From contig CAZXCK010000050.1 in NCBI GenBank assembly GCA_964639225.1, forward strand, positions 1 through 27,144: 27,144 nucleotides of DNA. The letters are read 5' to 3'. Positions 1 to 9,182 of this stretch are shown piece by piece. Within the stretch, counting starts at the first letter, position 1. Every line of letters starts with the position of its first letter. The position numbers and the translations under genes are program-made. This stretch comes from CAZXCK01 sp964639225. GTDB lineage: Bacteria > Chloroflexota > Anaerolineae > Aggregatilineales > Phototrophicaceae. The notes beneath the pieces were generated by a model, which saw only the letters and a list, made by a program, of their open reading frames with translations, was not told where the DNA came from and searched no databases.

Positions 1-7
1 GGCGGGG

Positions 8-26
8 TTTGGGGCTGCGCCCCAAA
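8..26. other. GC-rich hairpin at the left edge
   Basis: An 8-bp perfect inverted repeat, TTTGGGGC / GCCCCAAA, encloses a 3-base loop (TGC). No T-run follows on either strand, so it is not a standard intrinsic terminator, although it could end transcription of a gene lying left of the window. The core GGGGCTGCGCCC also occurs within the terminator near 17141. The rest of 1-201 shows no gene; a TG-G-TATGCT extended -10-like element at 154-162 is a weak promoter candidate for the kinase gene. Confidence 0.35.
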
Positions 27-201
27 AGTCAAAAGATGACTTCACAATCGCCCTGCAACTATACCATGATTATGACCAGCGACGGAATAGTTGCCGGACG
101 CCTCTAATCCAGGGTTATTCTACCCTTTTCCCGTAGGCGTCATTCCGGCCATGTGGTATGCTTATCCTGATTGAATCCGGCAGGCATGTGGCAGCGAGAA
201 C

Positions 202-1791
202 ATGATCGGACGCAAGCTACGCAAACGGTACGAAATCCGCGAACACCTGGGCGATGGCTCGACCGCCACCGTCTACAAGGCTTTCGACGAGCGTCTGGGG
301 CGTGATGTCGCCATCAAGATGCTGCTGCCGCACGTTCGCGAGACGACGCGCAAGCGCTTCTTCCAGGAAGCCACCGCCGCCGCTCAGTTGAACCATCCCA
401 ACATTATGTCCATCTACGACATCGACGAGGACAATGGCCGTAACTTCCTCGTCGTCGAATACGTCGAAGGCGTCTCGCTGGCCTATTATGTGCCGTCCGC
501 GCCCGAAGTCGTCATCGACCTCGGCGTGCAGATCGCCCGCGCCCTGCAATACGCCCACGAACGCGAGATCATCCACCGCGACATCAAACCGGCCAACATT
601 CACGTCACGCCGGATGGCCGCGTCAAAATCATGGACCTGGGGCTGGCGCTCCCCCGCGAGGCCAAGCGCGTCACCGCGCACGGTATGGTCATCGGCACAC
701 CGGCCTACATCTCGCCAGAGCAGGCCCAGGGCCTGGACCTTGACCACCGCACCGATATCTACTCGCTGGGCATCGTCCTCTACGAGATCGCTACCGGCCA
801 GCTTCCCTTCAACGCCGACGACATCACCGCGCTGCTGTTGCAGCACGTCAAGCAGCCACCGCCGCCGCCGCGCCTCATCGTCTCCGACCTGCCGATGGCC
901 CTGGAAAACGCCATCCTCAAAGCCCTGGAGAAGAACCCAACCCGCCGCTTCCAGTCGTGCGCGGCTTTCGCCACCGCCATGCAGGCCGCGCTGCCCCAGG
1001 GCCGCGTCCACAAGACCAGCGCCCAGGAACAGGTGAAGCCCGAAGGGGACACACCCGGCGCGGGGACACCGCTCAACGCCCCGGAGACCGTGCCCTCTAA
1101 CCGGGTCCGCCCGCGTCCCACCCAGCAGCGGACCTATCGCGTCATCCTGGCCGACGACCACACCCTGCTGCGGCGCTCGCTCTCCAGCATGCTGGAGATG
1201 CGCGACGAGTATATCGTCGTCGCCGAAGCTGCCGATGGCGAATCGGCCCTGGAGCAGACCGTCTCCATTCTGCCCGACGTGCTGGTACTGGACCTCAACA
1301 TGCCGGTGCGCGGCGGCCTGGATATCCTGCCCGATGTGCGCGCCCAGGCACCACAGGTCAAGGTACTGATCCTCACCGGACGCGACGAGGACGCCCTCAT
1401 CATGCGCGCGCTGCGCGCTGGCGCGCATGGCTACCTGCTCAAATCCGCCGAGGAAAACGAACTCATCGACGCCATCAACCGCGTCACCGAGGGGCAGCTT
1501 GTGCTGGGCAAGGGCGTCGCCGAGAAAGTCGTCGGCGGCATGCTGGCCCCCAACACACCAGAAAGCGAACGCCTCGACGAGACCGACCAGCGCATTCTGC
1601 TGCACATCGCCGCCGGACTCAGCAACGACGCCATCGCCCAGCAGCTCGACATCCCGCAGATGACCATCATCGAACGACTGGCGCGCATCATGGACCTGCT
1701 CAACGCCGGCGACCGTCACAACGCCGCCCTCATCGCCCTGCGCAGCGGCTATATTCTGCTCGAAGACCTGCACGCCCTCACCACCAGATAG
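202..1791 (+). CDS. Ser/Thr protein kinase fused to NarL/LuxR-type response regulator
   Basis: A 529-residue soluble protein joining two signalling modules. Residues 10-265 form a PknB-like kinase: glycine-rich loop GDGSTATVYKA (18-27), ATP lysine K39, catalytic HRDIKPAN (D127, N132), metal-binding DLG (D145, in place of the usual DFG) and the GTPAYISPEQ activation/P+1 segment (165-174). Residues about 312-435 form a receiver: acidic pair D318/D319, phospho-acceptor D364, T392 and K414. Residues about 455-520 match a LuxR/GerE helix-turn-helix, with divergent recognition-helix residues. A Pro-rich linker of about 45 residues lies between kinase and receiver. There is no membrane segment and no PASTA repeat. 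The start is ATG at 202; the ribosome site is weak (GCGAGA). The inferred role is a cytoplasmic kinase coupled to a transcriptional output; its DNA targets are unknown. Product class is secure, the regulatory logic is not. Confidence 0.9.
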   Translation: MIGRKLRKRYEIREHLGDGSTATVYKAFDERLGRDVAIKMLLPHVRETTRKRFFQEATAAAQLNHPNIMSIYDIDEDNGRNFLVVEYVEGVSLAYYVPSAPEVVIDLGVQIARALQYAHEREIIHRDIKPANIHVTPDGRVKIMDLGLALPREAKRVTAHGMVIGTPAYISPEQAQGLDLDHRTDIYSLGIVLYEIATGQLPFNADDITALLLQHVKQPPPPPRLIVSDLPMALENAILKALEKNPTRRFQSCAAFATAMQAALPQGRVHKTSAQEQVKPEGDTPGAGTPLNAPETVPSNRVRPRPTQQRTYRVILADDHTLLRRSLSSMLEMRDEYIVVAEAADGESALEQTVSILPDVLVLDLNMPVRGGLDILPDVRAQAPQVKVLILTGRDEDALIMRALRAGAHGYLLKSAEENELIDAINRVTEGQLVLGKGVAEKVVGGMLAPNTPESERLDETDQRILLHIAAGLSNDAIAQQLDIPQMTIIERLARIMDLLNAGDRHNAALIALRSGYILLEDLHALTTR

Positions 1792-1867
1792 AGCCAACGC
1801 CCGCCCGACTGCCGCCCACTGTTAATCGAACTTTTGTGCTATTCTAATCGCACGCCATCCGTTCTTA

Positions 1868-1876
1868 TGGTAAGAT
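1868..1876 (+). promoter_or_regulatory. Extended -10 candidate for ftsK
   Basis: TG-G-TAAGAT at 1868-1876 is an extended -10 element about 140 bases upstream of the likely ftsK start. No good -35 is seen 16-18 bases upstream. A second candidate, TG-C-TATTCT, lies at 1837-1845. The same TAAGAT hexamer recurs before other genes in the window. Confidence 0.4.
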
Positions 1877-2017
1877 GGTTACGGGTAGTAACGATAACCT
1901 TACGCGCAGTTCAGCACGATCGCGGGGCCGCCGCGCCCCGCCCAAAGCCCGATCTTTTACGCCCGGTCCACTGACTGGGATTTTCAGTACGTGGTGTTGC
2001 AGGTAACAGGTAGACGT

Positions 2018-5000
2018 ATGGGCACCTACGACGACGATTTTTATGATGATGACGACGATCTGAAATACACCGAGGACGACGACCTCGATGATGATGAGTC
2101 GGTTTCTTCGTCGGCCTCAGTCAATCCGTTCATCACCGGCGGCGCCCGTACCGCTTCGGACCGTTACGGGTCCAACCGACCGGCGGGCGGCAAGCCCATC
2201 GGCAGCGGCACGGGCCGCCCGGAGACACCCGCCCGCGATCCCAAAGACGCCGCCGCCGACCGCGCCCGGTTTTTCGGCGGCGGTGGCAGCAGCAGCGGCG
2301 GCAGTGGTAGCAGCAGCAGCGGCGGCAGCGGACTGGGTAACCGGTTGAGCGGCGGCATGAGCCGCACCTCGACCCCGCCCCCGCGCCCCGGCGATCCGGG
2401 CAGCCGCCCCGGCTCCGGTCTTCCCGGCAGCTCGCCGTCGAGCAGGCCGGATTCCAGCAAGCCAGACAACAAAGGCGGCGATTCTGGCGGCGGTATGCTG
2501 GGCAAGCTCGGCGGCATGATGCCCGGTAAAAAGAAAAACGACGATGCCCCCCCAGGTCGTCCCGCGCCGCCAAAACCGAGCGCCGGCAGCGGCGGCGGTC
2601 TGAAAGACAAGCTCGGCGGATTCATGCCCGGTAAAGGCAAAAAAGACAGCGGCGGCGATAGCAGCGGCGGTCGCTTCTCCGCGCCTAAACCGGGTGGTAG
2701 CAGCTCCGGCGATTCTGGCGGCGGCGGTATGCTGGGTAAGTTCGGCGGCATGCTGCCGGGCCGCAAGAAAAAAGACGACGACAAACCTAAACCGGCTCCC
2801 GGCGGCGACCCCGGCGGTGCGCGTCCCTCGTCGTATTCGTCCGGGCCGTCGCGCTCCGGTTACGGGCAGTCCGCCGCGCCAGCCGCCGACTCCAAACCTA
2901 AGCGCGGCAATCCCTTCGCTGGTTTCAAAAATCGCTTATTCGGCGGCGGCGACAAAAAGCCGCCCAAAACCAGCAAAACGCGCGCCCACCAGGAACGCAC
3001 CCCCCACATGACCGACGAGGGCCTGTCTCTCGATCAGAAGCTCGACCTGCTGGGCGTGGGGCTGGTATTCGGCGCGCTGGTGCTGTTCTTCAGCAGCCTG
3101 TCGCACGAGCAGGGCGCGCTCACCGGCACCGTCAACACCTTCTTCTCGCAGATTTTCGGCTGGGGCGCTATCGGCGTGCCCATCGCGCTGGCTGCCGCTG
3201 GCGTGTGGCTCATTGTGCGCCACTTCGGCGACGAAGCCCCCGTCATCGACCCGGTGCGGCTGGCAGGCGTGGCCATGGGCTACGTCGGCCTGCTGATGGT
3301 CTTCATGTTCATCGAGACCTGGAGCGATTTCTACCGCACTGCCAGCCAGGCCGATTTTCATCTATACGTCGCCATCTCCGTCCGCGAGGGGCGCGGTGGC
3401 GGCTGGGTGGGCGCCGAACTCTATTCGCTGCTGGTCACCAACTTCGGCGAAATCAGCGCCTTTGTCTTTGTTTTCGGCTGGCTCATCGTCTCCATTATGC
3501 TGATGACCCGCACCAGCGCCGCCGAACTGGCCGTGTTCGTCATCAGTGTGTGGCGCAGCCTGCGCATCGCCCTGCAGCACCGGGCACAGCGCAGCGCCGC
3601 CATCGCCGCCGAGAAACGCGCCGCCCTCACTGCCCAGCAGGAACAGCTCCGCATCAGCGGCCCGGATTCGCCAGAACTGCCTGCCGGTCAGCAGCGCGCG
3701 CTGCCACCCGGCGAACCGCCTATCGAACAGCGCGACATCACCATTCGCATGGGCGGCCAGATGATCGAAACCGGCGCGGCTGCCGAATCCGACTTGCAGC
3801 CGGCAGCCGCGCATCACGCCAGCGCCCACGCCGCCCCCAGCCAGCCGCCGAAAGCGGGCGGCGGTCGCCTGGGCGGGCTGACCTCGCGCCTCAAGGGGGC
3901 CATCCCGGCGGCGCTGCCCTTCGCCGCGAAGGGTGGTGGCCGAAACGGTGCCACCGATGATGACATCGACGCCGATGATTCGGTGCAGGAGTCCGCAGCA
4001 TCAGCCGAAGCCAGCGACAAGAAGCCCCTCAGCCTGGGCAGTCTCCTCAAGTCGCGCAGCGAGAGCAGCGGGCAGGCCGCCACCAGTCAGGGCGGGCCGC
4101 CGTCCGGCAGTAGACGGGGTGCGGCAGCCTTCATTATGGACGATGACGACGACGAATTTGACGACGACAGCTACTTCGACGACGAAGACGACGACTCGCC
4201 GCCCCACGCGGCGCGCCCCTTCCAGCCGCCGAAGCCCACGCCGGCGGCCCAGTCCGCGCCATCCCGCCCGCCATTTGTCATCGACGATGACGAAGACGAC
4301 GATGATCTGCGCGACGACGACAGCGACGACGACTCGCCCGCCCTCGACGACCGCATCGAGCATAAACCCGCGGCCAGCGGCGGCAGCCTGTTCTCGCGGC
4401 TGGGGACCAGCGGCCAGAGCCAGCCCACCACCAGCACCGATTCCGAGGCCGAGCGCCCGACTCCGCCGCCCGCCAGCAGCGGGGGCAGCCTGTTCGGCAC
4501 GCGCGGCGGTCTGCGCCGCGAAGAACCCGCGCCCCCCGAGGACGAGCCCGAATCACCACCATCGGACGAGACTGCTGCACTAAAAAATGTTACTACTGCA
4601 GCAGCAGAGCGCAACGGCGCGCCGCCGCCCGCCGACCACGACGACACGGACAAGCCGCGCCCGGCTCCTGGCTCGCTGGCCGACCGCCTCAGCGCCCTGC
4701 GCGCGATGGGCGCCGCCCAGGCCGCCCGCCCGGAGATTCTGGACCGGCCCGCCGTCTCGCCGCCCAAACCCACGCCAAGACCGGCAGACGAGGCCTACAA
4801 ATCACCAGCCCAACCCGCCGCCAGCGCCGATAAGCCAGCGGCCAAACCGGCAGACACACCGGCGGAGGAGCCAGCGGACAAACCGCCAGCGCCGGAACCA
4901 GCCCGCGCCGAAGGGTCGCTGTTCCAGCGGCCAGCCCCGGCGGAACCCGCGCCCAGACCGCAGTCGAAGCCCGAACCGGCCATCAACCCGCCGCAGCCAG

Positions 5001-6616
5001 CGGAGCGCAGTGCCCCGCCGCCGCCTCAGAAGCACACCACCCGCCAGCGCCGCCAGTGGCAGCTTCCGGACTTCCGCACGCTGTTAGCGTCCGGCTCCGA
5101 AGGCGACTTCGACCGCGACCAGCTTGTGCAGCGCGCCCGCATCATTGAGGAGACGCTGGCCAGCTTCGGCGCGCCTGGCAAGGTGGTCGAGATCAACACC
5201 GGCCCGGTTATCACCCAGTTTGGCGTCGAACCGGACTACCTCACCGCGCGCGGTGGCAAGAAGAACCGCGTCAAGGTGGGCGCCATCGCCGCGCTGGACA
5301 AAGACCTCCAGCTTGCCCTGGGTGCGCGCTCCATCCGCGTCGAAGCGCCCGTGCCCGGCAAGGGCTTCGTCGGCATCGAAGTCCCCAACGAGGAAGCTTC
5401 GCTGGTCAGCCTGCGCGACGTCATGGAGTCGCGCCAGTTCACCCGCATCAAGTCGCCGCTGGCCATCGCCCTCGGCCAGAGCGTGGACGGCGCGCCCGTC
5501 GCCGCCGACCTGACGGCCATGCCGCATCTGCTCGTCGCCGGGACCACCGGCTCCGGTAAGTCGGTGCTGGTCAACGCTATCATCGCCAGCCTGCTGGTGC
5601 GCAACACACCCGACCAGGTGCGCTTCATCATGGTGGACCCCAAGCGCGTCGAGCTGACCGGCTACAACGGCATCCCGCATCTGGTGGCGCCGGTGGTGGT
5701 CGAACTGGAGCGCATCGTCGGCGTGCTCAAGTGGGTCACCCGCGAGATGGACGACCGCTACAAGCGCTTCAGCAGCGCCCAGGCCCGTAACATCGTCGAT
5801 TTCAACGCTCACCTGCCCGACGGCGAAGAGTCAATGCCCTACATCGTCGTCATCATCGACGAGCTGGCCGACCTGATGATGATGGCCCCCGACGAAACCG
5901 AGCGCGTCATCACGCGCATCGCGGCGCTGGCCCGCGCCACCGGCATCCATCTGGTGATCGCCACCCAGCGCCCCTCGGTCGATGTCGTCACCGGTCTCAT
6001 TAAGGCCAACTTCCCGGCGCGTGTGGCTTTCGCCGTCGCCGGTGGCGTGGACAGCCGTGTCATCCTCGACCAGCCCGGCGCGGAGCGTCTGCTGGGCAAG
6101 GGCGACATGCTCTACATGAGCGGCAACTCGCCAGCGCCGGTGCGTCTGCAGGGCGTGTTCGTCTCCGACATGGAGATCAACAACATTAATCGCTTCTGGA
6201 AAGCGCAGAGCGCGGGCATGGAACCGCAGAAGCTCATCACCGCGCTGGTGGCCGATGACTCGCCTTCCAGCGACACCCCGGCGACGTCGTCGCGCAGTCG
6301 CGCACCCCTGCCCGGCAGCAGCGACGGCCCGCAGCAGTCGCTGTGGGACGAGCTGACCAGCGCCAGCGCCGACGAGCACTCCGCCGCCTTTGGCTCCACC
6401 AGCCGCGACAACGACGGCCACGAGGACGAACTCTACGACGAGGCCGTCGAGCTGGTGCGCCGGCTCAACAAGGCGTCGGTGAGCCTGCTCCAGCGCCGTC
6501 TGCGCATCGGCTACACGCGCGCCGCCCGCCTCATCGACATCATGGAAGCCGAAGGCGTCGTCGGTCCGCCGGTGGAAGGCAGCAAGCCGCGTGAGGTACT
6601 GCCACACAAGCAGTAA
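2018..6616 (+). CDS. ftsK: FtsK/SpoIIIE-family DNA translocase with very long linker
   Basis: Membrane-anchored, ATP-driven double-stranded DNA pump that clears and resolves chromosome termini at the division septum. From ATG 2018 it is 1532 residues, well above SpoIIIE (about 790) and longer than E. coli FtsK. In order: an Asp-rich N-terminus; a Gly/Ser/Lys region with three copies of a GGGMLGKxGGMxPGxKKKD-like module starting near residues 157, 192 and 234; about four membrane segments (roughly 340-510); a 500-residue Pro/Ala/acidic linker with two poly-Asp blocks; then the RecA-like motor with Walker A GTTGSGKS (K1181), the VDPKRVEL motif and Walker B YIVVIIDE (D1281); and a C-terminal gamma winged helix (about 1469-1532) that normally reads orienting DNA sequences. 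GTG at 1991 is an alternative start, but ATG 2018 has AGGT 7 bases upstream and immediately precedes the Asp-rich block. Convergent with rluD, 15 bases apart. Confidence 0.93.
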   Translation: MGTYDDDFYDDDDDLKYTEDDDLDDDESVSSSASVNPFITGGARTASDRYGSNRPAGGKPIGSGTGRPETPARDPKDAAADRARFFGGGGSSSGGSGSSSSGGSGLGNRLSGGMSRTSTPPPRPGDPGSRPGSGLPGSSPSSRPDSSKPDNKGGDSGGGMLGKLGGMMPGKKKNDDAPPGRPAPPKPSAGSGGGLKDKLGGFMPGKGKKDSGGDSSGGRFSAPKPGGSSSGDSGGGGMLGKFGGMLPGRKKKDDDKPKPAPGGDPGGARPSSYSSGPSRSGYGQSAAPAADSKPKRGNPFAGFKNRLFGGGDKKPPKTSKTRAHQERTPHMTDEGLSLDQKLDLLGVGLVFGALVLFFSSLSHEQGALTGTVNTFFSQIFGWGAIGVPIALAAAGVWLIVRHFGDEAPVIDPVRLAGVAMGYVGLLMVFMFIETWSDFYRTASQADFHLYVAISVREGRGGGWVGAELYSLLVTNFGEISAFVFVFGWLIVSIMLMTRTSAAELAVFVISVWRSLRIALQHRAQRSAAIAAEKRAALTAQQEQLRISGPDSPELPAGQQRALPPGEPPIEQRDITIRMGGQMIETGAAAESDLQPAAAHHASAHAAPSQPPKAGGGRLGGLTSRLKGAIPAALPFAAKGGGRNGATDDDIDADDSVQESAASAEASDKKPLSLGSLLKSRSESSGQAATSQGGPPSGSRRGAAAFIMDDDDDEFDDDSYFDDEDDDSPPHAARPFQPPKPTPAAQSAPSRPPFVIDDDEDDDDLRDDDSDDDSPALDDRIEHKPAASGGSLFSRLGTSGQSQPTTSTDSEAERPTPPPASSGGSLFGTRGGLRREEPAPPEDEPESPPSDETAALKNVTTAAAERNGAPPPADHDDTDKPRPAPGSLADRLSALRAMGAAQAARPEILDRPAVSPPKPTPRPADEAYKSPAQPAASADKPAAKPADTPAEEPADKPPAPEPARAEGSLFQRPAPAEPAPRPQSKPEPAINPPQPAERSAPPPPQKHTTRQRRQWQLPDFRTLLASGSEGDFDRDQLVQRARIIEETLASFGAPGKVVEINTGPVITQFGVEPDYLTARGGKKNRVKVGAIAALDKDLQLALGARSIRVEAPVPGKGFVGIEVPNEEASLVSLRDVMESRQFTRIKSPLAIALGQSVDGAPVAADLTAMPHLLVAGTTGSGKSVLVNAIIASLLVRNTPDQVRFIMVDPKRVELTGYNGIPHLVAPVVVELERIVGVLKWVTREMDDRYKRFSSAQARNIVDFNAHLPDGEESMPYIVVIIDELADLMMMAPDETERVITRIAALARATGIHLVIATQRPSVDVVTGLIKANFPARVAFAVAGGVDSRVILDQPGAERLLGKGDMLYMSGNSPAPVRLQGVFVSDMEINNINRFWKAQSAGMEPQKLITALVADDSPSSDTPATSSRSRAPLPGSSDGPQQSLWDELTSASADEHSAAFGSTSRDNDGHEDELYDEAVELVRRLNKASVSLLQRRLRIGYTRAARLIDIMEAEGVVGPPVEGSKPREVLPHKQ

Positions 6617-6631
6617 TGGGAAGGCTTGACG

Positions 6632-7573
6632 TCAGGGGCGCAGCTTGTCCATGACGGCGCGCAGGCCGCCCGGCAGCGGCGACTCGAACGTCATGCGTTC
6701 GCCGCTGGTGGGGTGGTCGAAGCTCAGGCGGTGCGCGTGCAGGAACAGTCGCTTCATCCTGATGCGCTGCTTGCGGAAGCCATACACACGGTCGCCGATG
6801 ACCGGGCAGTTGATGAACGCGGCATGGACGCGAATCTGGTGGGTGCGCCCGGTCAGCAGGTTGAACTCGACCAGTGTCGCGCCGTCGCGGAAGTCATCGT
6901 CAATGACGGTGAACTCGGTCACCGCTGGCTTGCCGCTGCGCAGGACGGCCATGCGTTTGCGCTGTTTGGGGTCGCGCCCGATAGGCGCTTCGATGCGTCC
7001 GCTGGGGGTGCGCGGTGTGCGTTCCAGCAGGGCCAGATAGGTCTTCTCGACCGTGCGCGCCTGGAACTGCGCCATCAGGTGGCGCAGCGCCCCGGCAGTC
7101 TTGGCGATCACCAGCAGGCCGCTGGTGTCCTTGTCCAGCCGGTGGACGATGCCGCGGCGCTCGCCGTGGCGCTCGCCGTGGCGCTCGTCGGGGTCGTCCA
7201 TGCTGGCGATCTGCGGCCAGCGGGCCAGCAGCGCGTTGACCAGCGTGCCGCTCTCGTTGCCGGTGGCCGGATGCACCACCATCCCGGCGGGCTTGTCGAT
7301 GACGGCCAGCTCGTCATCCTCGTAGACCACAGCCAGGTCGATAGCCTCAGCCTCGACGACGGGCGCCACCTGCTCCGTCAGCGTCACGCGGATATGCTCA
7401 CCGCCGCGCAGCTTAACGCCCGGCTTGACCGCCTCGCCGTCCACCGTTACCTGACCAGACCTGATGATGGCCTGCACCTGCGTCCGCGACAGGTCCGGCA
7501 GATGGACAGCGACCAGCTTATCCAGGCGTTCGCCGGTCTGGCTGGCGTAAAATTCGATCGTCGATTCGTTCAT
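6632..7573 (-). CDS. rluD: RluA/RluD-family 23S rRNA pseudouridine synthase
   Basis: A 313-residue enzyme that isomerises specific uridines to pseudouridine, probably in 23S rRNA helix 69 if it is a true RluD. An S4 RNA-binding domain covers about residues 14-62 (GERLDKLVA...SRTQVQAIIRSG). The catalytic domain shows DKPAGMVVHP (93-102), the signature HRLDKDTSG with catalytic D147, and GRTHQIRVH near 230-240. Length is normal for the family. The start is ATG 7573 with AGCAGGT upstream; the frame stays open well beyond this, but that extension overlaps the aldehyde dehydrogenase gene antisense frame and carries no family similarity. It lies 53 bases downstream of the aldehyde dehydrogenase gene in the same direction, so co-transcription is likely. 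A small tandem duplication (HGERHGERR) sits just before the catalytic motif. RluD versus a paralogue such as RluC cannot be settled by eye. Confidence 0.92.
   Translation of the reverse strand: MNESTIEFYASQTGERLDKLVAVHLPDLSRTQVQAIIRSGQVTVDGEAVKPGVKLRGGEHIRVTLTEQVAPVVEAEAIDLAVVYEDDELAVIDKPAGMVVHPATGNESGTLVNALLARWPQIASMDDPDERHGERHGERRGIVHRLDKDTSGLLVIAKTAGALRHLMAQFQARTVEKTYLALLERTPRTPSGRIEAPIGRDPKQRKRMAVLRSGKPAVTEFTVIDDDFRDGATLVEFNLLTGRTHQIRVHAAFINCPVIGDRVYGFRKQRIRMKRLFLHAHRLSFDHPTSGERMTFESPLPGGLRAVMDKLRP
7157..7190 (-). repeat. 12-bp tandem repeat within rluD
   Basis: The unit GCGCTCGCCGTG (plus strand) occurs at 7157-7168 and 7169-7180, followed by a partial, one-base-changed copy at 7181-7190. 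On the coding strand it gives the repeated tetrapeptide HGER just before the catalytic HRLDKDTSG motif. Being a multiple of three, it keeps the reading frame. Confidence 0.85.
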
Positions 7574-7626
7574 AAGCGTGTACCTGCTGCATGGGACGTG
7601 ACCCGCATCATAGCACACCAGCGGCC

Positions 7627-9144
7627 TTAAATGAACGGCACGAAGCGGCGCACCCAGCGCAGCCCTTTCAGCAGGCCCAGCGTCAGCGGGTCCAGCGGGA
7701 TGAGTGACGGCTTTGACCCCACCGCCGTATCGACGACAATCGACTGCGTGCTGACGAAACGCAGCAGACCTTCCGGCCCGCCACGCCGACCGAGTCCGCT
7801 GTGTTTCTGGCCGCCCCAGGGCAGCGCCGGCGATCCGGCGACGGCGTTGGTGCGGTTGACGGTCACATCGCCGGTGTTGAGGCTGCGCGCAAGTTGTTCG
7901 GCGCGGTCCAGGTTGCGGCTGTAGATGGCCCCGGACAGGCCGTATTCGCTGGCGTTGGCCAGGCGGACGGCCTCGGCGGCGTCGGTCACCTTCATGATGG
8001 GCATCACCGGGCCGAACGTCTCCTCGTTCATCACACGCATCTCGTGATTGACGTTGGCCAGGATGGCCGGCTCGTAGAACAGCGGCCCCAGGTCCGGGCG
8101 GCGCTGGCCGCCAGCGATCAACTGCGCACCCTTCTCCAGCGCGTCCTGGACGAACGTCTCGGCGCGTTCCAGTTCGCGCAGGTTGTTCAGGCTGCCCATG
8201 TGGACATCCAGGCCGCCGTGATTGCCCACGTTGAAATCGGCGGACAAGGCCCGCACGCGCTCGACAAAGCGATCGTAAACGGGCGCTTCGACATAGACGC
8301 GCTCGATGCTGACGCAGGTCTGCCCGGCGTTTTCCAGCCCACCGGTGAACACCGCCGCCGCCGCCAGGTCGAGGTCGGCGTCGGCCAGCACGATCATGGC
8401 GTCCTTGCCGCCCAGCTCCAGGCTGCACGGGATGAGGCGCTCGCCAGCGCGGGCGGCCACCTTGCGCCCGACGGCGGTGCTGCCAGTGAAGCCGATGTAA
8501 TCCACGTAATCGACCAGGGCCGCGCCGGTTTCGCCGTCACCGGTGACGATCTGCAACACGTCCGGCGGCAGGCCGGCGCGCTGGAACAGATCGGCGGCGT
8601 ACAGCGCGCTCAGTGGCGTGATGTCGCTGGGCTTGATGACGACCGTGTTACCGGCGATGAGCGCCGGGATCATGTCGGTGACGGCCAGCAGTAACGGATA
8701 GTTCCAGGGGGAGATGAACCCGGCCACGCCGTATGGCCTGTAATACAGCCGCCCGCGCATGATGGCCGGAATAGCCGCCGGGCGGTTCTGTGGCGACAGC
8801 AGGCGCTCGGCGTGCTGGACGTAGTAGTTGAGCGAGCTATCGACCAGCAGAATCTCGGCCAGGGCACCACTGTCGTTCTTGCCGGTCTCTTCGCGGATGG
8901 TGTGTATGGCGGTGTCGCGATCCTGCCACAGCAGATCGCCCCAGCGGCGCACGTAGCGTGTGCGCTCGTGGACGGTCAGCTCACCCCAGATGCGCTGCGC
9001 TTCGCGCGCCCGTTCCACTGCCACCGCCACACCCTCGCGCGGGGTGTTGGCGACGGTGGCGATAACCTCTCCGGTGACCGGGTTGGTGACGGCGATGCCG
9101 TCTCGTTCGGCGACTGGCGCGCCCTTAGCCTGTTTTGTGCTCAT
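7627..9144 (-). CDS. NAD(P)-dependent aldehyde dehydrogenase
   Basis: A 505-residue member of the aldehyde dehydrogenase superfamily, oxidising an aldehyde to an acid with NAD(P)+. Visible landmarks: SPWNYP with oxyanion N148, cofactor-binding VIKPSD with K171, FTGSTAVGR (219-227), general base E243 in LELGGKDAM, nucleophile C277 in NAGQTC, and EETFGP further on. After the catalytic fold the protein ends in a hydrophobic/basic tail (SLIPLDPLTLGLLKGLRWVRRF...), which in some relatives serves membrane association or substrate access; that role here is inference. The start chosen is ATG 9144, with CGGAG at 9156-9160 on the minus strand; a GTG at 9156 overlaps that ribosome site and is less likely. 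It is probably first in an operon with rluD. Substrate is unknown; succinate-semialdehyde or a long-chain aldehyde are possible. Confidence 0.9.
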   Translation of the reverse strand: MSTKQAKGAPVAERDGIAVTNPVTGEVIATVANTPREGVAVAVERAREAQRIWGELTVHERTRYVRRWGDLLWQDRDTAIHTIREETGKNDSGALAEILLVDSSLNYYVQHAERLLSPQNRPAAIPAIMRGRLYYRPYGVAGFISPWNYPLLLAVTDMIPALIAGNTVVIKPSDITPLSALYAADLFQRAGLPPDVLQIVTGDGETGAALVDYVDYIGFTGSTAVGRKVAARAGERLIPCSLELGGKDAMIVLADADLDLAAAAVFTGGLENAGQTCVSIERVYVEAPVYDRFVERVRALSADFNVGNHGGLDVHMGSLNNLRELERAETFVQDALEKGAQLIAGGQRRPDLGPLFYEPAILANVNHEMRVMNEETFGPVMPIMKVTDAAEAVRLANASEYGLSGAIYSRNLDRAEQLARSLNTGDVTVNRTNAVAGSPALPWGGQKHSGLGRRGGPEGLLRFVSTQSIVVDTAVGSKPSLIPLDPLTLGLLKGLRWVRRFVPFI

Positions 9145-9182
9145 CGGTATTCGCACTCCGCAATGTTCTCAATCTGAACGGT

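Noticed and set aside
217..1797. Open frame of 526 codons antisense to the kinase gene
   Set aside because: It mirrors a gene with clear catalytic motifs, has no recognisable domain or ribosome site, and arises from GC-rich codon bias.
2281..2330. CRISPR-like or microsatellite repeat of AGC/GGC units
   Set aside because: It is codon-level low complexity (Gly/Ser) inside ftsK, with no spacer-repeat structure.
6626..7630. Plus-strand frame of 334 codons over rluD
   Set aside because: Shadow of the minus-strand gene, which carries the HRLDKDTSG signature.
7574..8428. N-terminal extension of the rluD frame into the aldehyde dehydrogenase gene
   Set aside because: The extra 285 codons resemble no family, overlap motifs of the upstream gene in another frame, and ATG 7573 has a ribosome site.
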